Part shown: in pieces, positions 1-8,570 of the stretch
How the letters are laid out: each line of letters begins with the position of its first letter
Position numbering within the stretch: position 1 is the first letter of the stretch
Source: Corynebacterium casei LMG S-19264
GTDB lineage: Bacteria; Actinomycetota; Actinomycetes; Mycobacteriales; Mycobacteriaceae
NCBI RefSeq assembly: GCF_000550785.1
Contig: NZ_CP004350.1
Location: forward strand, 1,964,009-2,028,008
DNA: 64,000 bases
Direction of reading: 5' to 3'
Notes under the pieces: model-generated
Seen by the model: the letters and a program-made list of their open reading frames with translations, nothing else
Told to the model about the DNA's origin: nothing
The model's database searches: none
Made by a program: the position numbers and the translations under genes

Positions 1-284
1 GCCTGTATTTGCACCGCTTGAACGGTCAACCGGCCCGAATTCAGTGGAACAGGACGAGATTGCTAAACCTAAAAATTGCAGCACCATAGTGCACGCAATT
101 AATCTTTTGTATTTCAACTTGAAGAGGTCCCCCGACTCTCATCTTCAGATATTGCTATGCGCCAATGGTGCCCCCGAGTTTCGATAGGCTCAATTAAGAC
201 CTGCACTAAGCATGCCCTAAGTTACCGAGAAATAATAGAAAATGAGAACTAACTCATAGTTTTCATTGCGCTGTATATCGGGAT

Positions 285-352
285 GTACCCTTCGCGCTCA
301 CAGAAACAGCGGGACTAGCGAGGAGCAGTTCCATGGTGAGCGCGAAGGGTAC
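285..352. repeat. 68-bp dyad element, copy R1
   Basis: Arms GTACCCTTCGCGCTCAC (285-301) and its exact complement (336-352) flank a 34-bp spacer with the central octamer CTAGCGAG. It lies 11 bp beyond the stop codon of the lipoprotein gene. First of eleven copies with identical geometry in this window. The 284 bases before it hold no gene I can support; the start of the window could contain the tail of a gene cut by the boundary, but I recognise none. Confidence 0.9.
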
Positions 353-363
353 GCGGGGAAGGG

Positions 364-1059
364 CTAGTTGGTGGTGGAATCGGAGCCCGAGTCGGAATCG
401 GTGCCGGAGCTGTCGGAGACAGCATCGCCAGTGTCGAGATTGCCGCCGCCAGCGACGGAGGTGAGGATCCACTGCTCAACGACGTCTTCAACGGGGGCGG
501 TGCGGGAGGCATCGACAAGCTCGTGCAAGTCTGTATTCGTGATGTACTTGGTCACGCTGTTGACTTCATGGCGGTCAACGCGGTTGAGCAAGGTCTTTTT
601 GTAGATAGGGACGATGTCCATGGGGATGTCGACCTCATCGAAGTCATCACACCAGGTAGCGGCGGATGGATCATTAGTCATCCAGTCCGTTGGCATGGCG
701 CCCATCATCTCATCGTGGGTGACCACATTGTTATTGCGGCCGTCGAAATCTTCCTCGGCCTCAAATGCCGCTTCAAGCTCTTGCGCGCGGGCGGGATCGT
801 TCTCCCACAGAATCTGGCCGGTGCAACCAATGCGGAAATTGCCCTCACCGGAGTGAGCAATCTCAACATCGCGGCCCTCAATTTCCAACGTGCCGCGGTA
901 GATTTCTGCGAGCACCATCTGCTCAGCATCATCTGGCTCCACTACTATTCTCACCGGCTCAGACTGAAGCCCATTTGCTTCCGGGGTCACCTCAGCAAAA
1001 CTGCAGGCAGAAAGCACTGCCGTCGACAAAACTAGACACATCGCACCAAACTTCTTCAC
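364..1059 (-). CDS. putative secreted lipoprotein
   Basis: A 231-residue protein that I do not recognise as a named family. The N-terminus MKKFGAMCLVLSTAVLSACS is a typical lipoprotein signal with lipobox LSAC, so the mature protein should be acylated and held on the outer face of the plasma membrane. The body is acidic and soluble-looking, with two further Cys (in 'RIGCTGQILWEN' and 'TWCDDF') that could form a disulfide. The C-terminus is a Ser/Asp/Gly/Thr-rich tail (DSGSDSTTN). It runs divergently from mrp with about 65 bp between them. A repeat element sits directly after its stop codon. Reading frame secure, function unknown. Confidence 0.8.
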   Translation of the reverse strand: MKKFGAMCLVLSTAVLSACSFAEVTPEANGLQSEPVRIVVEPDDAEQMVLAEIYRGTLEIEGRDVEIAHSGEGNFRIGCTGQILWENDPARAQELEAAFEAEEDFDGRNNNVVTHDEMMGAMPTDWMTNDPSAATWCDDFDEVDIPMDIVPIYKKTLLNRVDRHEVNSVTKYITNTDLHELVDASRTAPVEDVVEQWILTSVAGGGNLDTGDAVSDSSGTDSDSGSDSTTN

Positions 1060-1124
1060 CCATAGCAGCCTAGCAGCCTCCGCCTTTCGAATTCGTGCGC
1101 GACGGGTCTAGACTGGAAAGCGCT

Positions 1125-2261
1125 ATGACTACCCCATTAACTGAATCCGCTGTCCGCAGCGCGCTCTCCCGCGTAGAGGATCCTGAGATTGGTAAGCCGA
1201 TTACAGAACTCAACATGGTCAACACCGTCGAGGTGGATGGCCAGGACGTTTCCGTTGAGATTTTGTTGACCATTGCCGGCTGTCCAATGAAAAAAACGAT
1301 CGACACTAACGTCCGTGCCGCAATTGAAGACATTGAAGGCGTCGGCAAAGTTAATGTCACTCTCGGCGCAATGACCGATGAGCAGCGTTTGGAGCTTAAG
1401 AAACAGCTTCGTGGCAGCGCGCAGGATCCGGAGATTCCTTTTGCGAATCCGGATTCTACGACGCGCGTCTTTGCAGTCGCTTCGGGCAAGGGTGGCGTTG
1501 GTAAGTCCTCTATGACCGTGAACTTGGCTGCGGCATTGCACGCGCAGGGTTTCAAGGTTGGCATCGTTGACGCCGATATTTATGGCCACTCCGTGCCTGG
1601 TCAGTTGGGCAGCATCGCTGGTCCGACTGTGTTGGATGATGAAATGTTGCTGCCACCAATTGCGCATGGCATTAAGCACATTTCCATTGGCCAGTTCGTG
1701 CAGGGTAACGCCCCAATCGTGTGGCGTGGACCTATGCTGCACCGTGCGCTGCAGCAGTTCCTCACCGACGTCTTTTGGGGCGATTTAGACTTCCTCTTGC
1801 TGGACTTGCCACCAGGCACCGGTGACGTTGCGTTGTCGGTTGCTCAGCTCATTCCAAACGCAGAGTTGCTGGTTGTCACCACCCCGCAGGCTGCGGCCGC
1901 CGAGGTGGCAGAGCGTGCAGGTTCCATCGCTCAGCAGACCCGCCAGCGCGTGGCAGGTGTTATTGAGAACATGTCCGCAATGGTGCTTCCCGATGGATCG
2001 GTAGTCGACGTCTTTGGCTCCGGCGGCGGGCAGGTTGTTGCAGAGCGCTTAACGACACTGCTTGGATACGACGTTGAGCAGCTCGGCCAGGTTCCTCTGG
2101 AACCTGCGCTGCGTGAAGATAGTGACTCCGGCACCCCGACTGTTATTGCTCACCCAGAATCTGCTGCAGCGACTGCCATTTCTGATGTTGCGACCAAGGT
2201 TGCAAAGCGCCGTACTTCCCTAGCGGGCAAGCCCCTGGGGCTGGGCGTTACCAATAACTAG
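1125..2261 (+). CDS. mrp: Mrp/ApbC-type P-loop ATPase, Fe-S cluster carrier
   Basis: About 378 residues. An N-terminal DUF59/MIP18-like domain (roughly residues 1-95, '[14 protein letters not shown]' and '[12 protein letters not shown]') precedes a ParA/MinD-like ATPase domain with deviant Walker A '[10 protein letters not shown]', then '[11 protein letters not shown]' and Walker-B-like '[13 protein letters not shown]'. The family binds and transfers Fe-S clusters in the cytosol. The canonical C-terminal CxxC is not visible; '[13 protein letters not shown]' stands where many Mrp proteins have 'NMS.F.CP.C', so cluster binding may differ. The ATG at 1125 is preferred over an upstream codon at 1095 because it starts the conserved domain. 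Its last four bases overlap the end of convergent tatB. The mrp-tatB-sigE order is conserved in Corynebacteriales. Confidence 0.92.
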   Translation: MTTPLTESAVRSALSRVEDPEIGKPITELNMVNTVEVDGQDVSVEILLTIAGCPMKKTIDTNVRAAIEDIEGVGKVNVTLGAMTDEQRLELKKQLRGSAQDPEIPFANPDSTTRVFAVASGKGGVGKSSMTVNLAAALHAQGFKVGIVDADIYGHSVPGQLGSIAGPTVLDDEMLLPPIAHGIKHISIGQFVQGNAPIVWRGPMLHRALQQFLTDVFWGDLDFLLLDLPPGTGDVALSVAQLIPNAELLVVTTPQAAAAEVAERAGSIAQQTRQRVAGVIENMSAMVLPDGSVVDVFGSGGGQVVAERLTTLLGYDVEQLGQVPLEPALREDSDSGTPTVIAHPESAAATAISDVATKVAKRRTSLAGKPLGLGVTNN

Positions 2262-2842
2262 GTAATATCCGCCCAGGAGAATCCGCCGCCAGCATATCCC
2301 TGACTATTGATATTGGGATTGCGCGGCGGATTATTTTGTGCCTGATACTGGTGCTGTTGATATTGCTGCTGCGGCACCTGTTGCTGAGGCTGTGCCTGAG
2401 CTTGTGGTTGTTGCTGCGGTTGCTGCTGAACAGGCTGCTGCGCTGGCTGTTGCGCTGGTTGCGCCCCGTATTGCTGCGCAAAGTTGGGCTGCGCAGTATT
2501 TTCTGGAGTCAGCGGCTTCGGTTCTTCTAAAAGTTTCTTCGGGTTGAAGTCATCCCAGGCAGAATCATCGCCATCGAAAAGTGCTTTGGTGATCGCAGCA
2601 CGCGGGCCCATCCGGCCCCACTCTGCGGCCTGAGACAATGGCTCACGGATCGAGTCGAACTCTTTGCCAATACCTTCGAAGTCGCCGTTGAGCTCCTTCT
2701 TCGCGTTATTGATCGCCTTACGAGCAGCGAAAATTGCGGCACGAACATCCTGAATTACATTGGGCAAACGTTCTGGGCCGATGATAATCAACGCCAGCAA
2801 TCCGATAAAAAATATCTCTACCCAGCCAATAGACGAAAACAC
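2258..2842 (-). CDS. tatB: Sec-independent translocase subunit TatB
   Basis: 194 residues. The N-terminus has the TatA/B signature: a single membrane helix '[17 protein letters not shown]' with the Gly-Pro hinge, followed by an amphipathic helix rich in Ala, Arg and Lys. TatB with TatC recognises twin-arginine signal peptides of folded exported proteins. Residues about 120-175 are an unusually Gln-rich low-complexity stretch (repeated QQP/QQQ) ending 'GGFSWADIT'. Length is typical of actinobacterial TatB. It follows the anti-sigma gene by 9 bp on the same strand, so sigE, its anti-sigma factor and tatB probably form one operon. Confidence 0.93.
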   Translation of the reverse strand: MFSSIGWVEIFFIGLLALIIIGPERLPNVIQDVRAAIFAARKAINNAKKELNGDFEGIGKEFDSIREPLSQAAEWGRMGPRAAITKALFDGDDSAWDDFNPKKLLEEPKPLTPENTAQPNFAQQYGAQPAQQPAQQPVQQQPQQQPQAQAQPQQQVPQQQYQQHQYQAQNNPPRNPNINSQGYAGGGFSWADIT

Positions 2843-2851
2843 GGATTTAGC

Positions 2852-3289
2852 TTACTCGTTTCCTCGTTGGTTGTGCTTAATCGCCCGCACGACCATTTCT
2901 AGCTTGTCAAAGAAGTCCTGCCGGGTCGCAGGTTCGTGTTCCTCTTCCATCGAAAAGCTGCGATCCCGCGCATCCAAATTTCCAATGCTCGCCAGCTTTC
3001 GCAGCAAATCTCGCGGCGCACGAACCTGGGATTCAATATTGCAATGACGAACCCACTCGGAAGTTCCGCGCTGGGTGTAAATCTCATCACGGCATTCATC
3101 ACAATGAACCAGGTGGATCCGCGCGCGATGCTTCGCCTTCGAATCCATCTCATCATCAACGAAAGCAACAACCGCCTCGGGGCCTAGGTGCCCGATGGTG
3201 TCCGCGCGACGCGCCTTTGACTTTCCACGCGAACGAATCTTTTCACGCTTTTCTGCAGACAGCTCCGCAATCTTGGCAAACTGAGACAT
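2852..3289 (-). CDS. cseE: zinc-type anti-sigma factor of SigE
   Basis: 145 residues, soluble. A ZAS-type motif H-x3-C-x2-C is visible in 'HLVHCDEC' (about residues 82-89), the metal-binding signature of anti-sigma factors that hold ECF sigma factors and release them on envelope or redox stress. No membrane segment, so it should act in the cytosol, like RseA/CseE of mycobacteria and corynebacteria. It lies 6 bp after sigE on the same strand, the usual sigma/anti-sigma arrangement. The symbol follows C. glutamicum usage and rests on synteny plus motif. Confidence 0.88.
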   Translation of the reverse strand: MSQFAKIAELSAEKREKIRSRGKSKARRADTIGHLGPEAVVAFVDDEMDSKAKHRARIHLVHCDECRDEIYTQRGTSEWVRHCNIESQVRAPRDLLRKLASIGNLDARDRSFSMEEEHEPATRQDFFDKLEMVVRAIKHNQRGNE

Positions 3290-3295
3290 TTCGGC

Positions 3296-3883
3296 CTACC
3301 TTGTGCGCAGCAGTGCTCGAGCTTCATCGTTCGTGCGCGCCGCCTGTTCCAACGAACTCTTGAGCTGCGAACGGCCGCGGTGAATTCGCGAACGAACCGT
3401 ACCCATTTTCACGCCGAGAGTCTCCGCAATCTCGTCATAGGTCATGCCCACAACGTCACACAGAACAACTGCAACACGGAAATCTGGCGACAGCTCATCG
3501 AGCGCAGCCTGCAAAGCTGGGTCCAAATTGGCCACATCATAGGACTGCTCCGGGGTCATATCTGTACCCGGAACTCGCTCATAATCTTCCGGCAAAGCTT
3601 CCATGCGGATCTTCGCGCGGTGGCGCACCATATCCAAAAACAGGTTGGTGGTAATGCGGTGCAGCCAGCCTTCAAAAGTGCCGGCTTGGTATTTGTTCAA
3701 AGAACGGAAGACGCGCATAAAGGTTTCTTGCGTCAAATCTTCCGCGTCATGCTGATTACCAGAAAGACGGTAAGCTAGCCGGTAGACGTTATCTGCGTGT
3801 TCTTCGACTAATTCACCCCAGGTTGGCATGGTTGCTTCGCCCGCATCAAATGCGGCGGTCCCCGAAAGATCCTGTGATGTCAT
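3296..3883 (-). CDS. sigE: ECF RNA polymerase sigma factor SigE
   Basis: 195 residues from the chosen ATG. Sigma region 2 '[18 protein letters not shown]' with '[10 protein letters not shown]' and region 4 '[18 protein letters not shown]' with '[13 protein letters not shown]' are both intact, as expected for a group-4 sigma factor. The reading frame opens upstream at 3967, but the ATG at 3883 (MTSQDLSG) starts the conserved part; the extra 28 residues are not sigma-like. First gene of the sigE - anti-sigma - tatB unit. Family knowledge points to cell-surface stress control. The divergent methyltransferase starts about 120 bp away, so the gap should carry both promoters. Confidence 0.93.
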   Translation of the reverse strand: MTSQDLSGTAAFDAGEATMPTWGELVEEHADNVYRLAYRLSGNQHDAEDLTQETFMRVFRSLNKYQAGTFEGWLHRITTNLFLDMVRHRAKIRMEALPEDYERVPGTDMTPEQSYDVANLDPALQAALDELSPDFRVAVVLCDVVGMTYDEIAETLGVKMGTVRSRIHRGRSQLKSSLEQAARTNDEARALLRTR

Positions 3884-4003
3884 ACGTTCTATTGTGCTAT
3901 ATCGGACTAGCAAACACCAGCGACTGACCTGATAATTACCTGTTAAGCCCGAACTGCGGTGTTTCATCCCAATAGCGTGCGGAAGTTCCCTAAACTAGGG
4001 GGC

Positions 4004-4645
4004 GTGACCGTACAAGCTTATGATGCCCTTCGAACCTTCATCGACTCCACCAGCACCGAGTCTGAGTCTTTGGCCAGCGCCCGCGCGCACGCCGAGGAGT
4101 TCAGTCTCCGCATCCCGGATTCTTCCGTCGGCCAGCTGTTGACCACACTGGCCGCCTCCGCTGCTGGAGAAAAGGTACAGACCGTAGCTATCACCCCGGC
4201 AGCTTCCGTTGTCGGACTTTATCTTTTCGATGGCCTTTCGGACTCCGGTATCGTCACCTGCATCGACCCAGAGGTTGAACACCAGTCGCACGCGAAGTCC
4301 ACTTTCCGAGACGCTGGCTACTCCCCGAGTCGCGTCCGCTTCCTGCCGTCGCGCCCGCTTGATGTCATGGGCCGTCTCGCCACTGAGGCTTACCACGTCA
4401 TTTACGCCGACGTTCCAACCCTTGATCTTCCAGCAGTCATCAAGGCAGCATGGCCGTTGATTGCTCGTCGCGGCACGCTAGTGCTTCCCGATGCCCTCCT
4501 GGACGCCACCATCGCCGACACCTCCCGCACCGACCGTGTCACAGTCGCAGCGCGCGAAGCCGACGAATTCGTCCGATCCCTCGAGGACGCACACGTAACC
4601 CGCTTACCACTGGGCTCTGGACTAACCCTCGTTACCAAGCGTTAA
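4004..4645 (+). CDS. O-methyltransferase family protein
   Basis: About 213 residues with the SAM-dependent Rossmann fold of the class I (COMT/CCoAOMT-like) O-methyltransferases: 'VGLYLFDGLSDSGIVTCID' is the glycine-loop/acidic pair region and 'YHVIYADVPTLD' the later Asp-containing strand. The usual G-x-G-x-G loop is weak ('VVGLYLFDGL'), so enzyme activity is not certain. GTG at 4004 is preferred because it starts at the family's first helix; an upstream ATG at 3959 would overlap the sigE leader. The divergent placement next to sigE is the same as in M. tuberculosis (Rv1220c/sigE). Substrate unknown. A terminator follows 40 bp after the stop. Confidence 0.82.
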   Translation: MTVQAYDALRTFIDSTSTESESLASARAHAEEFSLRIPDSSVGQLLTTLAASAAGEKVQTVAITPAASVVGLYLFDGLSDSGIVTCIDPEVEHQSHAKSTFRDAGYSPSRVRFLPSRPLDVMGRLATEAYHVIYADVPTLDLPAVIKAAWPLIARRGTLVLPDALLDATIADTSRTDRVTVAAREADEFVRSLEDAHVTRLPLGSGLTLVTKR

Positions 4646-4684
4646 CGGTTTGCGGCATCCTTGCCGCAAACCTCACAGCACACC

Positions 4685-4733
4685 GAAGCGGCTGAGACAC
4701 CAAGCTGGCCATCTCAGCCGCTTCGACTGTTTT
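4685..4733 (+). terminator. Rho-independent terminator of the methyltransferase gene
   Basis: Perfect 13-bp stem GAAGCGGCTGAGA (4685-4697) / TCTCAGCCGCTTC (4712-4724), followed by GACTGTTTT. Confidence 0.85.
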
Positions 4734-4808
4734 CAACCCATCCGCCTCACCCTTGCAGCGGCAAATGGGCCAGCTGAATCCCCGCCGTCTAGCAGCAGCC
4801 CCGATGAG

Positions 4809-5212
4809 GGTTAAGTAAAGAAAAGTGTGTCTGAGTTGGCCTTCTTTTACCAGTTCATCACCTGTTTTTAGCCGGTTTATAGTTCCTCAGGAGCTATAAA
4901 CCGGCATTTTCACGTCAATGCCACGACGGAGATTTCAATATGGTACGAACAGCAGCGACACCGCCCCGGCACACACTTAGGAGCATAAGGCCTGTACAAC
5001 AGCCAGTTAGCTTCGCTTACAGGGACCGAAGAATCAAATGGAAAGCTCCTCGAGAGCACTTCTTTGCCGTGGGGTGCGCATCTCAATACAATGCCCTTGC
5101 GCGGCCTTAAAACTCAGCGATAGCTCGTCTACCAGTAAGTACGTGCCGTCATAGCGAGAGCAGTCGAATTCTTGCCCGACACACCGACAGACACACTTTT
5201 CTTTACTTAACC
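4809..5212. mobile_element. 404-bp MITE-like element with 25-bp terminal inverted repeats
   Basis: The ends are perfect 25-bp inverted repeats: 4809-4833, beginning GGTTAAGTAAAG, and its complement at 5188-5212. Directly outside both ends stands the same 10-mer CCCCGATGAG (4799-4808 and 5213-5222), most simply a target-site duplication of about 8-10 bp. There is no transposase; the only open frame (63 codons on the minus strand, starting in the right repeat) resembles nothing I know. Inside is a strong hairpin (4871-4905). This is the structure of a non-autonomous element moved in trans by a related IS. The parent family is not identified. Confidence 0.85.
4871..4905 (+). terminator. hairpin inside the MITE-like element
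   Basis: Stem GCCGGTTTATAG / CTATAAACCGGC (12 bp, extendable to 15 with one mismatch) followed by ATTTTC. Terminator-like; it could insulate the element from transcription entering on the left. Confidence 0.7.
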
Positions 5213-5244
5213 CCCCGATGAGCACTCACATAACTCTAGAAAAC

Positions 5245-5283
5245 GGTTCGAGGGCGCTCAGCAGAACTGAACGCCCTCGAACC
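5245..5283. terminator. strong hairpin without a clear T tract
   Basis: Perfect 12-bp stem GGTTCGAGGGCG (5245-5256) / CGCCCTCGAACC (5272-5283). No run of T follows on either strand, so it may be a bidirectional terminator, a processing site or part of a lost RNA gene. Confidence 0.5.
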
Positions 5284-5892
5284 TCTATCTAGACTCCTGC
5301 TTACCCCGAGCTAGCCACACCCCCATGCTGCTAACCTAGGCCCCGTATCGTAAGAGAGCCCCGACCCCTCTAAGCTTTCGCCCAATAGCCGGTTGTATTC
5401 AATTTTCCCAGAGAATTCTTTCCCCTCCCTGGGCCTAACTGGTCTAGGCTGCCGCGCCCGCCCGATATGCAGTAACGCTAGACCATTTATTCAATTGTTT
5501 ATCACCGCAGCGAACCTTACCCCCGTGTTAGCAGATGCTTTCCCAGCGGCTTGCTCTCTGTGTGATATATACATATTGACACAGGCTCACAGGCTTGGCA
5601 ATAGTCTTTGCCAAAGATTTTTTAGGCAAGGCTAAGTTTCTCTTTATGCATTAAGTGACGCACATGGTTTCACCTGCGTGAATATCAAAATAGTTCACAT
5701 TAATTTTTCCTGTCAAAGCTCTGAATATTATTCGGAAATTCCTAAAATCTGCACAAAATCCGGCTTCCGCATGACGCGATATCACCCAAAAGTTGTTTCC
5801 AACCAATCCCCAAGCCTCTCTAGCAACATTCCCCTACCCGTACCCGCCAGCGCCCGGACAGCTCCCCGATAGCATTTGCCGAGCCACGGCTC
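5284..5892. other. gene-free stretch between the MITE-like element and glgC
   Basis: No coding region is supported. It contains a terminator-like hairpin TTGGCAA-N6-TTGCCAA (5595-5614) followed by a T6 run (5617-5622), preceded by TTGACA at about 5576. At 5622-5640 is TTAGGCAAGGCTAAGTT, which resembles the corynebacterial DtxR iron box in its outer halves but has no recognisable gene behind it. The rest is A+T-rich leader-like sequence with no structure I can name. Confidence 0.5.
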
Positions 5893-5960
5893 GTCCACTT
5901 CGCGCTCACGCAGGCACGCGCGCTCGGGAGTTGCTCTGCTCTGGTGAGCGCGAAGGGTAC
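5893..5960. repeat. 68-bp dyad element, copy R2
   Basis: Arms GTCCACTTCGCGCTCAC (one mismatch) and GTGAGCGCGAAGGGTAC around a 34-bp spacer with central CTCGGGAG. It lies beyond the 3' end of glgC, 33 bp outside the glgC terminator hairpin. Confidence 0.85.
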
Positions 5961-5992
5961 ATGGGCCCGCAATCGGGAGCCGAGAACGCAGA

Positions 5993-6026
5993 AGGCTCCT
6001 CGCCCGGAAATACCGGGGAGGAGCCT
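5993..6026 (-). terminator. terminator of glgC
   Basis: Stem AGGCTCCTC (5993-6001) / GAGGAGCCT (6018-6026) with an inner CCGG/CCGG extension, 19 bp past the glgC stop codon. Confidence 0.7.
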
Positions 6027-6045
6027 GCAAAGAGACCGGGCCGCG

Positions 6046-7263
6046 TTAAACCACTGCGTTCTTGCCAACCACGACAACGCCAGAATCTGAGACTTTGAAA
6101 CGCTGCGCATCGCGCTCGGGGTCAACACCGACAATGGCGCCGTCAGAGATAACCGCATTCTTGTCAATAATCGCGCGGCGCACCACCGCACCTTTGCCCA
6201 CGCGCACGCCAGGCAACAGCACGGAGCCCTCAACAGTCGCGCCATCGGCAACGTGCACGTCAGAAGACAAAATCGAGTTACGCACAGTGCCGCCGGAGAC
6301 AATACAGCCAGGAGCAACCATGGATGATTGCGCGATTCCGTTTTGCACGAACTTCGCAGGCGGGAAGTTCTGCGTCTCAGTGGAATGAATTGGCCAGTGA
6401 CGGTTATACAGGTTGAAGATCGGATGGACCGAAATCAGATCCATGTGTGCTTCATAGTAGGAGTCGATGGTACCGACATCACGCCAGTAACCACGGTCGC
6501 GGTCAGTGGCACCTGGGACTTCATTGGCCATGAAGTCATAAACATGTGCCTGCCCTTTGTCCACGAAATAAGGGATGATGTTCCCGCCCATGTCGTGGTC
6601 GGAGGAGTCATCGTGTTCATCGGCAAGCAATGCGTCAATGAGCGCCTGCGTTGTGAACACGTAATTACCCATGGACGCATAGGTCATGTTCGGGTCATCA
6701 GGGGTTGACGGTGGATTCGCAGGCTTTTCGATGAACTCCGTAACTGAGCCCATTCCATCCGCCTGAATGCAGCCGAACGCCGTAGCCTCCTCACGCGGCA
6801 CCCGGATACCAGCGACCGAGCAATCCATGCCGGTGGCGATATGCTCCTCCACCATCATGGATGGATCCATGCGGTAGACGTGGTCCGCACCGAAGACAAT
6901 GACATAGTCCGGCTTCTCATCATGAATGAGGTTTAGCGACTGCAAAATCGCATCTGCGGAACCGTTGTACCAGCGCTTACCGCGGCGCTGCTGCGCGGGC
7001 ACGGACGCGATGTACTGCGTTGTTGGGCCCGAAAGGCTCCACGCCTGCGAAATATGGCGGTCCAACGAGTGCGACTTGTACTGCGTCAATACCGCAATGC
7101 GCATAAATCCTGCGTTGACCAAATTGGACAACACAAAATCAATCAAGCGATAGGACCCACCGAAGGGAACAGCAGGCTTGGCTCGGTCTTCTGTCAGCGG
7201 AAACAACCGCTTCCCCTCGCCGCCCGCGAGGACAATTGCTAAGACATTAGGCTGGCTTCTCAC
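6046..7263 (-). CDS. glgC: glucose-1-phosphate adenylyltransferase
   Basis: 405 residues, the full length of bacterial GlgC. It makes ADP-glucose from glucose-1-phosphate and ATP, the committed step of glycogen synthesis. Seen: N-terminal nucleotidyltransferase signature '[16 protein letters not shown]', the PFGG-type substrate motif '[16 protein letters not shown]', '[13 protein letters not shown]', and a C-terminal left-handed beta-helix with hexapeptide repeats (about residues 290-400) typical of the allosteric domain. Start is GTG with GGGAGA upstream. Divergent from glgA with about 110 bp between them, the usual corynebacterial glgC-glgA arrangement. Confidence 0.96.
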   Translation of the reverse strand: MRSQPNVLAIVLAGGEGKRLFPLTEDRAKPAVPFGGSYRLIDFVLSNLVNAGFMRIAVLTQYKSHSLDRHISQAWSLSGPTTQYIASVPAQQRRGKRWYNGSADAILQSLNLIHDEKPDYVIVFGADHVYRMDPSMMVEEHIATGMDCSVAGIRVPREEATAFGCIQADGMGSVTEFIEKPANPPSTPDDPNMTYASMGNYVFTTQALIDALLADEHDDSSDHDMGGNIIPYFVDKGQAHVYDFMANEVPGATDRDRGYWRDVGTIDSYYEAHMDLISVHPIFNLYNRHWPIHSTETQNFPPAKFVQNGIAQSSMVAPGCIVSGGTVRNSILSSDVHVADGATVEGSVLLPGVRVGKGAVVRRAIIDKNAVISDGAIVGVDPERDAQRFKVSDSGVVVVGKNAVV

Positions 7264-7373
7264 ATCTCCCAGCGTATAAGCAATTCATCACTTTCGCAGG
7301 GAAACGTACCTATATCACCTACCCCCGCACAATTAGTAAGCGGGCAGGGTGTGCAGCCGCTAATGTGGCAAAT

Positions 7374-8528
7374 ATGAAAGCAGGCATCTTTTCTAAGGAA
7401 TACCCGCCGGAGATTTACGGCGGCGCTGGTGTGCACGTTGCTGAGCTGACGCGGTTTATGCGCGAGCTCATTGAGGTGGATGTCCATTGCATGGGCGCTC
7501 CCCGGGATGAGCCAGGTGTGTTTGTTCACGGCGTTGACGCAGAGCTTGCCGATGCCAACCCCGCCCTTCAAACCCTATCCACCGGATTGCGCATGGCGAA
7601 TGCTGCCAGCGGCATCGATGTCGCGCATTCGCACACGTGGTATTCCGGACTAGGAGGCCATTTGGCCGGGCGTCTGTATGGCATCCCGCACGTGGTAACG
7701 GCGCATTCGCTGGAGCCGCATCGCCCGTGGAAGCGCGAGCAGCTCGGTGGCGGATATAAGATTTCTTCGTGGTCGGAAAAGAATGCCATGGAATATGCTG
7801 ACGCAGTTATTGCGGTCTCCGCTGGCATGAAAGATTCCATTCTTGACGCCTATCCCCGCATTGATCCCGATAAGGTGCACGTGGTGCTCAACGGCATTGA
7901 TACTGGGCAGTGGCAGCCACGTGATAATGGCCTGCTGGAAACGCTTGGGGTGGACAGAAATCGTCCGATAGCTGCTTTCGTCGGCCGCATCACTAGGCAA
8001 AAGGGCGTACCACACCTGCTGAAGGCCGCAGCGAAGTTTGATCCTTCGATTCAGCTCATCTTGTGCGCCGGCGCGCCAGATACCCCAGAGATTGCGCAGC
8101 AAACGCAACAGCTTGTCGATGCACTCCGTGCCGAGCGCGACGGCATCTTCTGGGTAGAAGAAATGCTGCCGCGCGAGCAGGTCCAGGAAATCTATACCGC
8201 AGCTGATGTTTTCGTGTGCCCCTCAATCTATGAGCCTTTAGGCATCGTGAATCTGGAAGCCATGGCCTGCGAAACCGCGGTTGTCGCATCTGATGTTGGC
8301 GGTATTCCAGAGGTTGTCTGCGACGGCGAAACCGGCACTTTGGTGCACTATGACGAAAACGACACTGCGACCTTCGAGGCAGATATCGCCGAGGCCGTCA
8401 ACGCGCTCGCACTTGACGCTGAAAAGTCCAAGGCCTTTGGCCTAGCAGGGCGCACGCGCGCAGTGGATTCTTTCTCGTGGGCCACAATTGCAGCTCAGAC
8501 TATTGATATCTACCGTTCTTTGGTGTAG
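7374..8528 (+). CDS. glgA: GT4-type glycogen synthase / alpha-glucan synthesis glycosyltransferase
   Basis: About 384 residues of GT4 (GT-B fold) type. 'FSKEYPPEIYGGAGVHVAEL' at the N-terminus is the sugar-nucleotide loop of actinobacterial GlgA; 'AAFVGRITRQKGVPHLL' and 'VCPSIYEPLGIVNLEAMA' with the E-x7-E motif mark the C-terminal nucleotide-binding domain. In Corynebacteriales this gene acts with glgC in ADP-glucose-dependent glucan synthesis; the mycobacterial counterpart (Rv1212c) has been linked to maltose-1-phosphate synthesis (GlgM), so the acceptor cannot be fixed from sequence. GTG at 7365 is an alternative start. Confidence 0.93.
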   Translation: MKAGIFSKEYPPEIYGGAGVHVAELTRFMRELIEVDVHCMGAPRDEPGVFVHGVDAELADANPALQTLSTGLRMANAASGIDVAHSHTWYSGLGGHLAGRLYGIPHVVTAHSLEPHRPWKREQLGGGYKISSWSEKNAMEYADAVIAVSAGMKDSILDAYPRIDPDKVHVVLNGIDTGQWQPRDNGLLETLGVDRNRPIAAFVGRITRQKGVPHLLKAAAKFDPSIQLILCAGAPDTPEIAQQTQQLVDALRAERDGIFWVEEMLPREQVQEIYTAADVFVCPSIYEPLGIVNLEAMACETAVVASDVGGIPEVVCDGETGTLVHYDENDTATFEADIAEAVNALALDAEKSKAFGLAGRTRAVDSFSWATIAAQTIDIYRSLV

Positions 8529-8570
8529 GGCTTGCACACGCAGTTCGGATTTTGTGTACAAATGGTTGGC

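Noticed and set aside
285..352. 68-bp elements as ordinary Rho-independent terminators
   Set aside because: The 34-bp loop is long, no T tract follows, several neighbouring genes have their own terminators, and the constant length with a conserved centre is not explained by termination.
5034..5225. 63-codon minus-strand frame within the MITE-like element as a gene
   Set aside because: It begins at the terminal repeat, has no ribosome site I can see and no recognised family; more likely accidental.
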